Of a DNA stretch of 64,000 nucleotides, positions 36,506 to 47,594 are shown one piece after another; positions within the stretch are counted from its first letter, which is position 1; every line of letters begins with the position of its first letter. A program made the translations under genes and the position numbers. Source of the stretch: Gelatoporia subvermispora B (taxonomy: Eukaryota > Basidiomycota > Agaricomycetes > Polyporales > Gelatoporiaceae); assembly GCA_000320605.2 (NCBI GenBank), contig KB445793.1:1067196-1131195 (forward strand). The letters run 5' to 3'. Under the pieces are notes generated by a model. The model did not search any database. It saw only the letters and a program-made list of their open reading frames with translations, and had not been told where the DNA came from.

Positions 36506-37436
36506 GTCGACGGAACCAGGAGCGATCAACGGCTCGCAGATACACTATTGATGGGACCTAGACCGGGCGGTGGCTGACTATGGCCACCTAGGCAGAATCG
36601 CAACAGTCTTATATGTCTGCGAGGAATGGTGACAGCCTCCATGACATCTTAGTGAGGATCCATTCCAGTGCTGCGCACACTTGTCCTCCCTCAATCTCCG
36701 TCTGCCTGCGGCGCGTGCTTGGCAGTCTGACACCTCTGGAAGTGTCAAAAGCGGCACCTTTGGCGAGGGAGCCAAATGCCGCGCGCCAGATAGCACACCG
36801 CCCTCTTGTGGAGCGGAGGGGCTGCACGGTGAATGGTTGCGAGGTGTGCACATGAGCAGAAGGTTTAGATGCCAGAAGCACTCCGGCACCGACACGCGCA
36901 ACAACACGTGATCGTTCCTCGGAAGCACAAGCCTTTGTCGTAGTTACGCCGACGCCTCTGAAAGACAGCAAGATAAATAGAGAAAGGAGCGACCACGCGC
37001 GCACCGGTTCAGAGAGGCAGTAACTTGCGCACGGCATGATGCAAGGGCAATCATTCAGTGCGAGACAGTCACCGGTGGTCCGTGGAGTGGCGTTCACATG
37101 CACTGCAAGGCAAATTGCCTGTCAGCCACACATCGAAAATGCCATAGGAAGCTACAACCCGGTTTCGCTGTCTCTCAGAGTTAGCGGCAGTGCATTTCAT
37201 ATAGCGGAAGAATCGATGTGGAAGAGAATCACGAGTCGCTCCAAATGTAGCTGCGCATTCGATCATCGCACCAGACAGCGAGACAGAATGCAACCCTCGA
37301 TCAGACTTGTTAGCACTATAAATACAAAACAATGAGCTCATTGTCCACAATACACGGTGCTTCCCCCGTTGCAAAATCGTCAAGTGAGGTCTCTGCCTAC
37401 GCAATCTCGCTCCAGTAAACCCACCTGCGTTGTCTC
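36506..37436. other. Intergenic
   Basis: About 0.9 kb with no supported gene. The long minus-strand frame here (ending 36609) has no family resemblance and does not start with a well-placed ATG. Confidence 0.4.
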
Positions 37437-39169
37437 CTATGCTTCCGAAAAATGCTGCGGGTTTGCCTCCTCCGGAGTGATGGGCTCCGAGTATCCATAC
37501 GGGCTATATGAAAGTCCGGCGCCATCACTCGAGTACGGGTCGGTCGTGAGTCGGACAGGCACGACCTGCCGGAGTTCCCTGAAGGGCGACTTTGCACCTT
37601 CGAGCGGGATCATCGAAAGCACGATGCAGTCCTAATATGTTTGTACGCCGCAATGACCGGAACAGTTAGCGCTATCTCGGCAAGACGGCAACATAATGAG
37701 CGGCGCACCTTGACGGAGAATCCTGACGCTCTGAATCCGCCAATCTTGATTTCATCGCCGATATGTATGTCGCCCGAGAAGGACACCCAGTCGCGGCCGT
37801 CTCCCTGTCACGATCCGAAGATACGAGATATTGATAAGTGGCTTCGAGGACTGACTCGGAAAGAGCTGAAAGAACGACACTTACAGCGTGCCTGAACTTG
37901 CCCTCGCCGATCGGGATCACTTGCCATATGTCGGTCTTCGTACCGAAGACCAATGCGTTTCTAGCAACGCTCAGTTTAGGTACATCGCGATATCTGCTCG
38001 AGTCGCAACTACGCACCGAACATCAACGGTACTTTGTCGAAGGAGCTGGATGCGTGTGTGGCGTTTACTCGAAGCGTAGGGAGTGGTGACCGGTCCGAAC
38101 GGCAAGAAAGCCGCGAGAGACAGGGCAGTTGATTTGAAAGTGAGGTAGAACGGAATCGGCTCTGACATGCAGAATATTCGTGATGCTGGGATATATAACT
38201 GCGCCAATATCAATACAGTGGCACATCGAGACTCGCAGAACTGGGGCTATACCCTAACGGTGATATCTTTCACATTCGAGGTCTTAGCGGGGATGGTCGA
38301 TTGGAAGCATTGCCACCCGTCCACCAGGAGATCCGGCGATACTTCCTGGGACATCGCCATAGGTGGCGGAAGGGGCACGGCAGGCCTAGAACGCGGATAA
38401 TACACGAAAGGAGTTGACACCGTGCTGACACCCTGTCAGAAGCATGTCGAAGTCTTCATGGTAGGTGCAAATACCTATTACCCAGGCGAAGCAAGCTTGC
38501 CGTTCTGTTCTTCTGTACAATGGCACTGACGGTGTATTCAATTGTCGCATTAAATCCAGGTACACCAGACAAATGCGCCTGGTGCGTGGGAGGCAGGGGC
38601 TGCGGAACTGTCAGCACGCATGGCTTCTCAGCAAGATCGTTCACGGACATATTCCGCACTACCGTCAGAGTACGTTGTTGGCAGAGTTAGGCTGAACGGA
38701 AGCTCAGAAGGGCACACTCCAGGCGTCCCGTTCTTGTTCCATAGCGTCACCCGAGATAGACAGAGTTTCGCTGTGGTCGTCCCGCCCTCTGCTACCTCCT
38801 GCAGCTTCAGGCTGCCCTCGATCTAGTAATAAGTAATCAGATCGAGCACCTGTCGCGAACGTCGAGATAGGAGCCGAACATGGGTCGTACCTGCACTTCC
38901 ACGCTAGTCATATTTTCGGGCTTGGAGAGGTTGACCGTGCCCTCTATGGCGGCGCCGTGCCCATATACCGGAAGGCTCACGTTGTCCTCCTGCTCCGTCA
39001 AGCGAAGACGCACACCACCACTCCGTGACTGCTTCACAAAGTCGCCCGTGGGCCGGGGGCGCAGGCCACTGAGCGCGATACGCTGCTCGAATGCGTGGGG
39101 TTCCGCCGAGTACGAGGGGATGCGGGTTAAGCTGGGCGATACATAGCTCGGCAGGCTCGTTGTCGACAT
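37437..39169 (-). CDS. Arrestin-like protein 1
   Basis: Multi-exon gene starting MSTTSLPSYVSPSLTRIPSY. The arrestin-like N-terminal fold is seen in LPVYGHGAAIEGTVNLSKPE, KLQEVAEGG, LWNKNG, FSLTLPTTYSD, PLPPTHQAHLSGVPGFNATI and YTVSAIVQ, then a Pro-rich stretch (RSRPAVPLPPPMAMSQEV) and a C-terminal half with IPASRIFCMSEPIPFYLTF, IWQVIPIGEGKFRHA and VPVRLTTDPYSSDGAG. Fungal arrestin-like proteins commonly link membrane receptors or transporters to ubiquitin ligases and endocytosis; this specific role is inferred from the fold only. At least six introns join in frame. The next gene upstream is a diverged tandem paralogue in the same orientation. Confidence 0.75.
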
Positions 39170-40120
39170 TGCAATACTAACCCGCGGTGTCCAGATTGCA
39201 GTCTGGGGTCAAGTCCAGGGCAAGGATAAGAGGGCGGAGAGCACACGGCGCCGCAGTGTCGCGCAGGCCTTTGAGTCAGCGTCCGGGCCATATGGGCAGC
39301 GCCGGCCTCCACTCGGCGGTTCTGCCAGGCTCGTGCGGTGGCACTCTCACCGTGCCTCGGAATAGACCATATGTGTCGGAGCATCGCGACGTCAGAAGCG
39401 GTCCCATGTGTGCATTGCTGGCTAATTTCCACGCCGATTCGCCAGTGCGTGCTGCGGGGAGTTGCCCTGTCAAATATGGAATTTTGCAAAACCGTTATGT
39501 CGAAAGTCGTTAGTTCAAGAAGACTTCGATTGGCATTGAGTGTACACAGCGCGGGAGCTTGGGGGCGATACGCTGAGCGCCGACATCAACCGACATGCTT
39601 GCTCAAGTCAAACCTCGAGCACGAGGCGCAGATTCGGTTTGCCAGCGCCGAGATCAAGCATTGTGAGAAACTGATCGAGGAGGACTCTCACAGTCGCGAT
39701 ATCTAGGCGCATAAACCTAAGCTTATCCGTAACTCTACATGAACTATCGAGCACGGATACACGAAAGGCTCGTGAATGACTATGCTGCAATAGGTGGTGT
39801 TCATCTCAATTTCGCCAAAAATCATACTGGATACTGGTGGCGTTGGAGGTGTCGTGTGTTCTTGAAAGCCCAGATACGTTCGAATTTCACATACCTTCCT
39901 CTCATGGGGGACATATCCAATCTGCAAATATCTTTCAGCCTCGGCCCTCGTGCCTGTATAAGCGATAAAATGAGGCCTGGTTGCTGTAAAGTCAATGTCT
40001 AGGCTACAGAAGATAAAATACAGTAGTACTGTCCTGTGCCACCGCCCGAAAAAGCATAAATAGCTCACTGTCCGCAGTCGTCGTCTGACTGTTCTGTATC
40101 ATAATGCGCCACGACCGTCA
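39170..40120. other. Intergenic between arrestin-like paralogues
   Basis: No gene supported. A minus-strand frame at 39703-40068 has no family resemblance, and the others are short. Confidence 0.4.
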
Positions 40121-41726
40121 TCTAAACTGGATCCGAGACGGGAACTGCGGAAACACATCCGTAGGACTCCGTCGTTAGGCGCACAGGAACGGACTCGCAG
40201 AAGGATGAGTATCCGCAATCCGGCGCCGATATAGAAAAGACGATGCTATCCTGTCATCACAAATTCAGCCCTCACAGTTTCCTTAGGCAGCCTCTGTACT
40301 GAGCACTCACCGACACTCTCAGGCCCTGGGCAAGGAACCCACCACACAGCTTGTCCGACGGCAGGATGATCGTACCCGCCCACGTAAGCGCGCCGCGGCC
40401 CACGCTCGCATGATGCACAGCGCCTTGGCCGACGGCCTTCGTACTCATCATGTAGCTCTTCGATAGCACCTTCGTGAAGCACGAGCTGTCAACACCCGCG
40501 TCTACGAGCGTCGTGCGCTGCAGGTGCACCTTGATTGGTGGTGCTTGCACGTGGCCCGAGCGCAGAAAGAGTTGCTGTTGTAATGCACCGGCCGAGTACG
40601 GAGTTGGCGAGATGGGATGGAATGATGATGCCGAAGGGTGCCATGCCGCAAACGGCTCGAGCATGTCCTCGTCGCCGAACAGGGTTATGAAGAACGGGAT
40701 AGGCTCCTTCATGCTGCAGATCTGCGCTGAAGGTAAGAAAATCTGGATCGCTGTGAGCTCGGGTCGATTACTATGGTTCGCACGACAGACCTGGACCTTG
40801 ATGGGCATGTTCTCGCGTCGCCGGGGTTGGATCGCAAAGCCCGTAAAGAGTGTTTGAGGGCTGGGGGCCGATGATTTTGACATCAAAGGGAACGGGCCGG
40901 GTACAATTGGGCAGGTCAGCGTTCGCACAATGAATGGGACCCGCAGGCTACGGGTAGGATGTATCAATAACCTTGTTACAGCCCTCGACAGCCGAGGCGT
41001 ACCTGCTGCTCTTCTGCCAAAATGTAGATTTATCGCGCGTTTGAGTGATGTTCACAACGATGTGGTAAGATACATCGACGGTAAATCCGGGTATGCCACA
41101 TAGGTGCGAGTTGTAAGTGGGCGGCAGAAGGAAGCGGGTGCCTGAGCGGGAGTCCGCGTAGTGCGTCGGGAGCGTGTACCTGAAGGACACTTTTGACGGG
41201 AACGACGCGTGCCGCTGGGAGTCCCAGACGAAGACAGTGCTGCTTATGATGTCAGATTCTGACGCGCCACTGCCAGCGACCTCCTTCAGCTTCATCACAC
41301 CCTCGATCTGTGCATGGGCTCGCGATCAGCTAGGTCTGCCCCGCAATATGGTAGAAAACTCACTTTGACTACAAGAGACAACAGTCCCGAGGATCGCGGG
41401 GTGGCGAGAATGCCGTCAATGGTGCTCCCGCTGTTGTAAATCGGTATTGCGGTACCCTCTTCCTGCCCGCTCAACAGCAGCGTCACTCGGCTGGAATGCT
41501 TCACAAAGTGCGTGGGCGACGTCCGTGCGGATGGCGCGGGCGGCGTAGGCAGCTCTTTGCGAGGCCCAACGATCCCAGGAGCGGTCGAAGCTGCACGGAC
41601 GGGCGGCTCGGCTCGCAAAGTGCATGTTTTCTCGCTATAGGTTGGGTACGGATCGCGATGTCCTGTGATGACATCGGTCGACAGGGAGTTTCGGCAGTAC
41701 TGGGGGTTGGCAAACGGATGACGCAT
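40121..41726 (-). CDS. Arrestin-like protein 2
   Basis: Tandem paralogue of the previous gene, starting MRHPFANPQYCRNSLSTDVI. Shared landmarks in the same order: LPTPPAPSARTSPTHFVKHS, IPIYNSGSTIDGIL, KLKEVAGSG, VWDSQRHASFPSKVSFRYTL, LLPPTYNSHLCGIPGFTVDV, PFIVRTLTCPIVPGPFPLM, FLPSAQICSMKEPIPFFITL and the closing VPVRLTTESYGCV. Splice positions such as the one before IEGVMKLKE match those of paralogue 1. The frame continues open upstream of the chosen ATG to a possible acceptor, so an extra first exon cannot be excluded. Role as for paralogue 1; divergence is considerable, so the duplication is not recent. Confidence 0.72.
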
Positions 41727-42319
41727 CGAGATGTCGCCGGCTATGGCGACGGGGGCTAAGTAGCTCGACTGCGCACCGCCTCGACCTATTCTGTACCTGT
41801 CTTCGGCCTGATGGACAGATGTGCTGCTGTGAGGTATGCACCACCGGAGCCCACTTCAGAGTAATTGGAGTGAAAGCAATGGCCCCACCATATCGTAGCC
41901 TCGAAGATGATGCCTGTTAGATTTGACAGATGCACGAGACAGCCCTTGCTGACAAAAGCGATCATCCAGCCCGTGTACCTTGTGTTCAAACAAGGCCGCT
42001 GCATTCTTCTGCATGAATCCCATGAGGCATATTAAGAATGCATCGGCGTGGTGAAATCAGTCATGAGGACAGTCGGGAGAAGGCATGCTGGGAGAAATCA
42101 GGCGAAACTGTGCTCGAGTGGTGAGAGTCGTGTCGTTCGATCATCTGACGTCAAATGATATATCTTATCTTATCAACCCTGTGCAGCCACGAGCTTGAGT
42201 TTCGAATACCTGAAGTACCTGAAGCCGCTCATGTACAAGGATAGACCGGTAAGACCGGTGGACGAGCAGACAGAAGCGATACAGAATTCGATATTGGTGG
42301 ATGATCGTTGGATATACAG
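41727..42319. other. Intergenic
   Basis: About 590 bp without a supported gene; a short minus-strand frame (41786-42004) might be an upstream exon of arrestin-like protein 2 but has no clear join. Confidence 0.35.
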
Positions 42320-43090
42320 CTAGTAGACAAATGGAATAATCCTGTACGGCGTGCGCTTCGCATACGCGACCCATTGCTCCCGCATCTTTTTGCTCAACAT
42401 CTCGTCCTCCACTGGCGCCCGGAAAAAAGCCAGTATCACGCAAGAGAGGACAATCGACGTCCACCCTCCAATGATCCCATATCCCAACCACGTCTGGAGC
42501 ACACCGCATTCACGCGGCCATGAACCATCGGCCCATAAACAGGTCGTGGTCCCGACAGCCCATATGGTGAGCATGAGGTAGGCTGGGTGCCTGACAGTGG
42601 CGTATAGGCCGTCGGTAACAAGTATGTGCTCCTCGTAGACGACGATCTTGACGGTGAAAAACCGCCCTAGTCTATCGCAACACCACTTACGGCCGATCCC
42701 GCCTGCAGCCGCGAGGACCATTACCCCGAGACTAGTGTTCGTGATACGGATCTTAGCGCTTCTGGGGTCGGACAGGCAGATTCCAGAAGCCAGTTCTTGG
42801 TAATGGGGTAGGGAGTAGTGTTGCGACAGAATGGTGATAATCTCGCAAATTGCGGTGATAAATACGAGCATCTAGTAAGAAATATGTCGAACAACATTAC
42901 CCACATCCAACACGCGAACTACGCCTATGTCATACATCTTCACGCCATAGTCCAATCTTTCGTCGTATTTCTTTTGCAGCTGTCTCCGCGGAGGAGGCAT
43001 AGGAAAAGCTAAACCAACATGGGTGGCAACCGTTGTGGCTGCAAGTAGAGGGATCTTCAACAGGTTGTTCTGCGGAATATATGTCGTCAT
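42320..43090 (-). CDS. Isoprenylcysteine carboxyl methyltransferase (ICMT)
   Basis: 239-aa ER integral membrane enzyme of the STE14/ICMT family, which methylates the C-terminal prenylcysteine of CaaX proteins such as Ras and, in basidiomycetes, peptide mating pheromones, using S-adenosylmethionine. Two exons, intron 42872-42922. Seen: several hydrophobic helices (LLKIPLLAATTVATHVGLAF, MLVFITAICEIITIL, TSIVLSCVILAFF), the signature LYATVRHPAYLML (RHPxY) and the C-terminal acidic/aromatic stretch EDEMLSKKMREQWVAYAKRT followed by PYRIIPFVY. An upstream in-frame ATG (43153) would add 21 residues; I chose the later start because it directly precedes the first membrane segment. Confidence 0.9.
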
Positions 43091-44331
43091 GTCTGGGTTC
43101 GCGTTCAATGGGAAGGTGTTTCGGTGGATTGAGTAGCGGGGTTCGGCATGCATTTATATATCGAGGTATCGACTGATTAGCGCTCGATCCAGAGCATGAG
43201 AAGCGAACCATCGTGTCACTGGTGTATGATCACCACTGGGACGGGTACAAGTTCCTAAGAGAGAGGGAAGTGCCTGGGGATCCGTAAGTACAAATGATAG
43301 TACTAAAAGCGACCTTTATTAGCAATGCAAAGACGTCTTAGTGGTTACCAATGGTGGTAAAGCTTAGCCTTCTGCAACCGCACTCCACTAGACCATTCTC
43401 GGGACCGCATAGTAGCTCGGACGCAAGTTCGCGTGCCTGAGTGCCAATGGATTGACGGAAGCTCAACAGAGAATTCAATTAGGTAGGTCTTTTCTTCGCG
43501 AATTGGGAAAATAGTATTCCTCCATACAGAATACCCAGTTATACACACATCGTTAGAACGGTTATGAGGAGCAATGTTTCGATCGCTGTAGATAAGCTTA
43601 CATTCCGAATGTTTCGGCAATGAAACGCTAATATGGGTTTCGGCGGCTCGAGATTATCCATGAGCCGGATGGTGGAACAAAATTCTATGAAGCGCACCGC
43701 TTGGGGAATTATCACTCTTTATGCCGATCAGAGTGACTTAAAGCATACATTCAAGGTGACTCCGTGAGCATGATGAATGACAGCAACTCAAAATTGCGAC
43801 GGAACATTTTACACCGCTTTGCCCAATACTTGTTGGACTGCTATATAATAATGATGGCACAGGTCATCGAGCAGAATGTGTACTGCTTGAGTGGCTTCAA
43901 TCGTCTTAAACGACTTGTTTGCGACATGAAGAGTACGTCTCGGACGAGCAGATAGCTCAAGTTAAATTCTTGCCGAGGCCATCATAACGTCTCGGACCTC
44001 GGACCGTCTTCCGGATATAGTTTGCCGCCGGAGATCGGATCACGTGACTCATCCTTGCGACGTGGAAGCGCTCGACTCAACGGCGAAGACGGTTTCAGGT
44101 CGTCGTCTCAGGCTTGTACTTTGCAGCTCAGCTTTTACGGAAGCCCGTCATCATTCAGGCCGTGATATCAACACGGATGGTGTCAAATCTAGCTCTGCGA
44201 AGTTTGGCCTCGTGAACCGAGCGACTTAGAGGATCTCAAGCTAGAGACACCACATCCGAAGCCGTACTGCGCGTCTGTATATTTCTGGTTCTAACAGTCT
44301 CCTTTCTCCGGTTCCTCCAAAGGTCTCAACC
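43091..44331. other. Intergenic, upstream region of RFT1
   Basis: About 1.2 kb with no supported gene. A TCACGTGA octamer at 44040-44047 lies about 285 bp before the RFT1 start. Confidence 0.4.
44040..44047. promoter_or_regulatory. TCACGTGA site upstream of RFT1
   Basis: Palindromic octamer with the CACGTG E-box core bound by bHLH factors in fungi. The same octamer occurs at 27047-27054 and inside a longer palindrome at 56563-56574. Confidence 0.35.
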
Positions 44332-46098
44332 ATGTCCCAAAGTAATTCCTTACTTTCGGCGACCCTCACTTCCGCGTCCTTTCTGGTGCTGTTACAGCTG
44401 TTCTCGCGGCTCTTCACTTTTATCCTCAATCAGGCTCTTGTCCGGCTCGTTTCTCCACAAGTCTTCGGGACTGCAGCAATCCAGTTCGAACTTCTCCTCT
44501 CTACCATCCTCTTCCTATCACGCGAAGGCGTGCGGAATGCTCTCCTGCGCGCACCTAGCTCTGGTCAGACATCTGAGAAGAAATCCGATGACGAGGCATT
44601 AGTATCTAACATCTCCCTGCTCCCCATTCTTCTCGGCGTGCCCACTGCCATCCTCGCGACACTCCTCTACCTCAAGACAGCCTCGTCCACCACGACCTCC
44701 CAGCCTCACTTCCGCCTCGCGGTCGTGATCTACGCGCTTGCGGCACTCTTCGAGCTGCTCTCCGAGCCGCTGTACGTACGCGCACAGAACGAGCTGCGCG
44801 TCGACGTGCGTGTGCGTGCTGAGGGCGCAGCCGTCGTAATGAAGACCGTCGTTGCGTTCGCCGCTCTCGTTGTGCTCGATGCAGAATGGGCGCTTGTCGC
44901 GTTCGCGCTCGGGCAAGCGGCGTACGGGTTGACCATGCTGGTGGAGTTTGCGCGCGCATACCGCGGCAAGAGCGTGTTCTGGATGAAGAAGGTCGAGAGG
45001 AGCGTGCATGACAAGTGTGTCTTCCTTCAATTCGTATTTGGCGTTGCTGTGAGCTGACTGGTCGGGCAGCACGAAAACGATGTATTTCGACCCTGCGCTG
45101 CTGCGCCTATCGACCGAGATGACGGGACAGTCAGTCGTGAAGCATTTCTTGACTGAGGGAGACAAGTTCTTGGTGTCGCGCCTGAGTCCGCTGGCGGATC
45201 AAGGAGGATATGCGATCGCGTCGAATTATGGTGCGCTCTTCAGGTCTCGTATAATCTATGTCGTCCGCTGAGCAGGACCCATTTAGGCTCGCTGGTCGCA
45301 CGAATTATCTTTCAGCCGATCGAAGAGACCTCACGCGTGTTCTTCTCAAAGACTCTCTCATCCGCACCGTCGAACTCCCGCCCCGCCCTTGAAACCGCTT
45401 CAACAATCCTTCACGCGCTCCTTCTGCTCTTCACGCACCTGCTTCTCCTGCTCGTGACCTTTGGCCCGCCATACCTCGCACTCGGCGCGTCTCTTCTGCT
45501 CCCACCGCGCTATCTGCACACGTCCGCGCCTGCGATCCTGCGCGCATACATCTATTACATCCCTGCGATGGCGTTCAACGGCGTGCTCGAAGCGTTCCTC
45601 GCGTCGGTCGCCGCCCCTGCAGACCTCCGCGCGCAGAGCCGGTGGATGGCTGCATTCTCGGTCGCCTTTGTCGTGGCAGCTGTAGGCATGACGCAGGTGC
45701 TTGGCATGGGCGACCGTGGTCTCGTGTGGGCGAACGTGGCCAACTTGTTGTTAAGAGCAGGATATGCGTGGAGGTTCGTGCTGGGTTACTTCGGAACGCG
45801 CGGGGCGGGGGAGATGGCAAGCTGGAAGAAGGCTGCGCCGCCGACGCCGGTACTAGTTGCATTCGCTGTGTCTGCTGCCATCGCACGCTGGAGCGAGGCG
45901 GTCTATCAGAATGTACCGCTGAGGTTGGGTGCACAAATAGGACATGTGGGCGTTGGGATACTATGTCTCGTCGGTTGCCTGGCAACTTGGTGAGTTTGCA
46001 ATTTACTCGGGGCTTGGTCTCGTGCTGATTGCAACTCCAGTATTGTGTTTGAGCGCGCTACCTTCAGACATATGTATACCATGTTGCGCAGGCAATAA
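44332..46098 (+). CDS. RFT1: RFT1 family ER membrane protein
   Basis: 534-aa polytopic ER protein from four exons; introns 45015-45069, 45231-45286 and 45990-46040. RFT1 is needed for use of the Man5GlcNAc2 dolichol intermediate in N-glycosylation; whether it is the flippase itself is debated. Conserved pieces: SASFLVLLQLFSRLFTFILN, LVSPQVFGTAAIQFELLLST, FLSREGVRNALLR, then the family hallmark LRLSTEMTGQSVVKHFLTEG followed by DKFLVSRLSPLADQGGYAIA, ARIIFQPIEETSRVFFSK, YIPAMAFNGVLEAFLASVA and a C-terminal CIVFERATFRHMY. I prefer splicing the last intron over stopping at 45993 because the spliced end matches the usual RFT1 C-terminus. About a dozen hydrophobic segments are visible. Confidence 0.92.
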
Positions 46099-46359
46099 TA
46101 CCAACACTCTGGATGATACCGACAAAGCTTCACATCATGCTGATGACTGTCAGATCTGGAGTCAGTGGCAGTGGGCTGCGTTAGGCTGCGTTTCGCACAG
46201 CGTGGGCGTCTGGCGCGTATGACGTCACTCAACGAGTGGCGGCGAGCACCAACAGCTGTTATATACGCTGCTCCAACTGTTTCGATCCTTGCCTTTGACC
46301 CACTCACACATACACATAATTCGTATAGCCAGTGCCTCTTATTTCATCTTACCTTCAAT

Positions 46360-47094
46360 ATGCCAGTTTCAGCCGAAACTCAAGCCCGCTCTGACTCTCA
46401 GCTGAACGTACGCACGCGTTTTCACACGTGAAGGGAAGAGCAGGTACTGACGAGGAAGACAGTCACCATCAATCGAGCAGCAGGCACGGCAGTATGATGC
46501 TCCACCGCCGTCCGAGACTGTCGAGCCTACGCAAGTAGGAACACCAACTCAACAAGGTGAGCCCGAGTGGGACCAGACAGTATCCCGATCTGACAGAACG
46601 CACTATCAGCTGCTACCCAGCCGGGAGGAGGTACCACAGTCAATGTGGTCACGATGCCGTCTCAGCCATCTTTCAAGGAAAAGGTAGTTGGTGAGTTGTG
46701 CTATTGTGCAAGTCATGCAAGGTAGAGGCTGACACTGGAGTCTCAGGTTACGCCAAGGTGAGACACAGTATCTTGGAAGACTGCAATCAGTATCCTGATG
46801 TCTGGCATCTGCGGTGGCTAGGAGATACGCGGAACAGTGAGTGGATTACCTTAAAGCCCATAGTTCTAGGTGCTGATTCGCGTTCCCAGATGCTGCGGAA
46901 GGTATGGTCCCAAGGTACCACGATTTATGAGGCCCTCTGATACTGAGTACGAACAGTCTGACACAAAGGAATATGGAGAGAAGATTCTGGCAGGCCAGGC
47001 ATCCTTCCGCGACCCAGAGACCGCTCCTTCCGCAAGAGAAGCCAATACTACGACTGGCAACCTCAACAATCAAAGACCGAACGAGAACCCCTGA
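46360..47094 (+). CDS. Small conserved fungal protein built from microexons
   Basis: 132-aa protein assembled from seven exons; introns 46408-46462, 46557-46609, 46691-46746, 46758-46821, 46837-46889 and 46902-46956. Three internal exons are tiny: 11 nt (46747-46757), 15 nt (46822-46836) and 12 nt (46890-46901). Spliced, they give one continuous conserved-looking core, FKEKVVGYAKEIRGTMLRK then SDTKEYGEKILAGQASFRD, after a Gln/Pro-rich N-terminus (MPVSAETQARSDSQLN) and before an Asn-rich end (NLNNQRPNENP). The core resembles small uncharacterised fungal proteins I recall by pattern only; function unknown. All introns are 53-64 nt GT-AG and all phases agree, so coding is well supported although no exon stands out as an ORF. 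Confidence 0.75.
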
Positions 47095-47594
47095 GCATTC
47101 ATCTGCGGCAACCTGATACTTGGACTGTACCTTTAGTTGACCTGTAGTCTACACCCTCTCCTAGTGTTGTATGATAGCGTGTACAGTACTTATGCCTATG
47201 TCTTCCATGTGGGAACGTTCTCCAGTGACGATCTGGGCGGCTCGGTCAGCCGCCTGGGCCGTGCATCTCGGTCTTGTGGCCAACCCTGGCGGTCCCCTGA
47301 GTCCTATCCAGCGAATCATCGTCCAAAACTAAACCTCATGCATTTCATTATTGGCTGCAACCTATCGCATTGCGTTCTGTCTGTGCAGAAGGAGCGCAAG
47401 GTGCCATGGACATTGTCCGAGCCCAACTCTGTTCCCGTCCTTTGCCACCGCCGCCCTGCGCAAATTTTCTGTGCGCTTCTAGAGTCCATCGCCGCCAGCA
47501 CATTGCTCTACTTTACCTCTCGTTCATCTAATATCGTGTCGCACACGACGGCTGCGTGCTGACCAAAAGCAGGAGCAAAAACTAAAGTGGGAAA
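47095..47594. other. Intergenic, upstream of queuosine salvage gene
   Basis: About 500 bp. The plus-strand frame ending 47562 starts at a non-ATG codon and has no family resemblance. Confidence 0.4.

Noticed and set aside
36609..37103. 164-codon minus-strand frame upstream of the GH30 gene
   Set aside because: No domain, no splice support and overlapping frames on the other strand; treated as non-coding.
39703..40068. 121-codon minus-strand frame between arrestin-like genes
   Set aside because: No domain; start and composition are not convincing.
47137..47562. 141-codon plus-strand frame before the queuosine salvage gene
   Set aside because: Non-ATG start and no family resemblance; it lies in the presumed promoter/leader.
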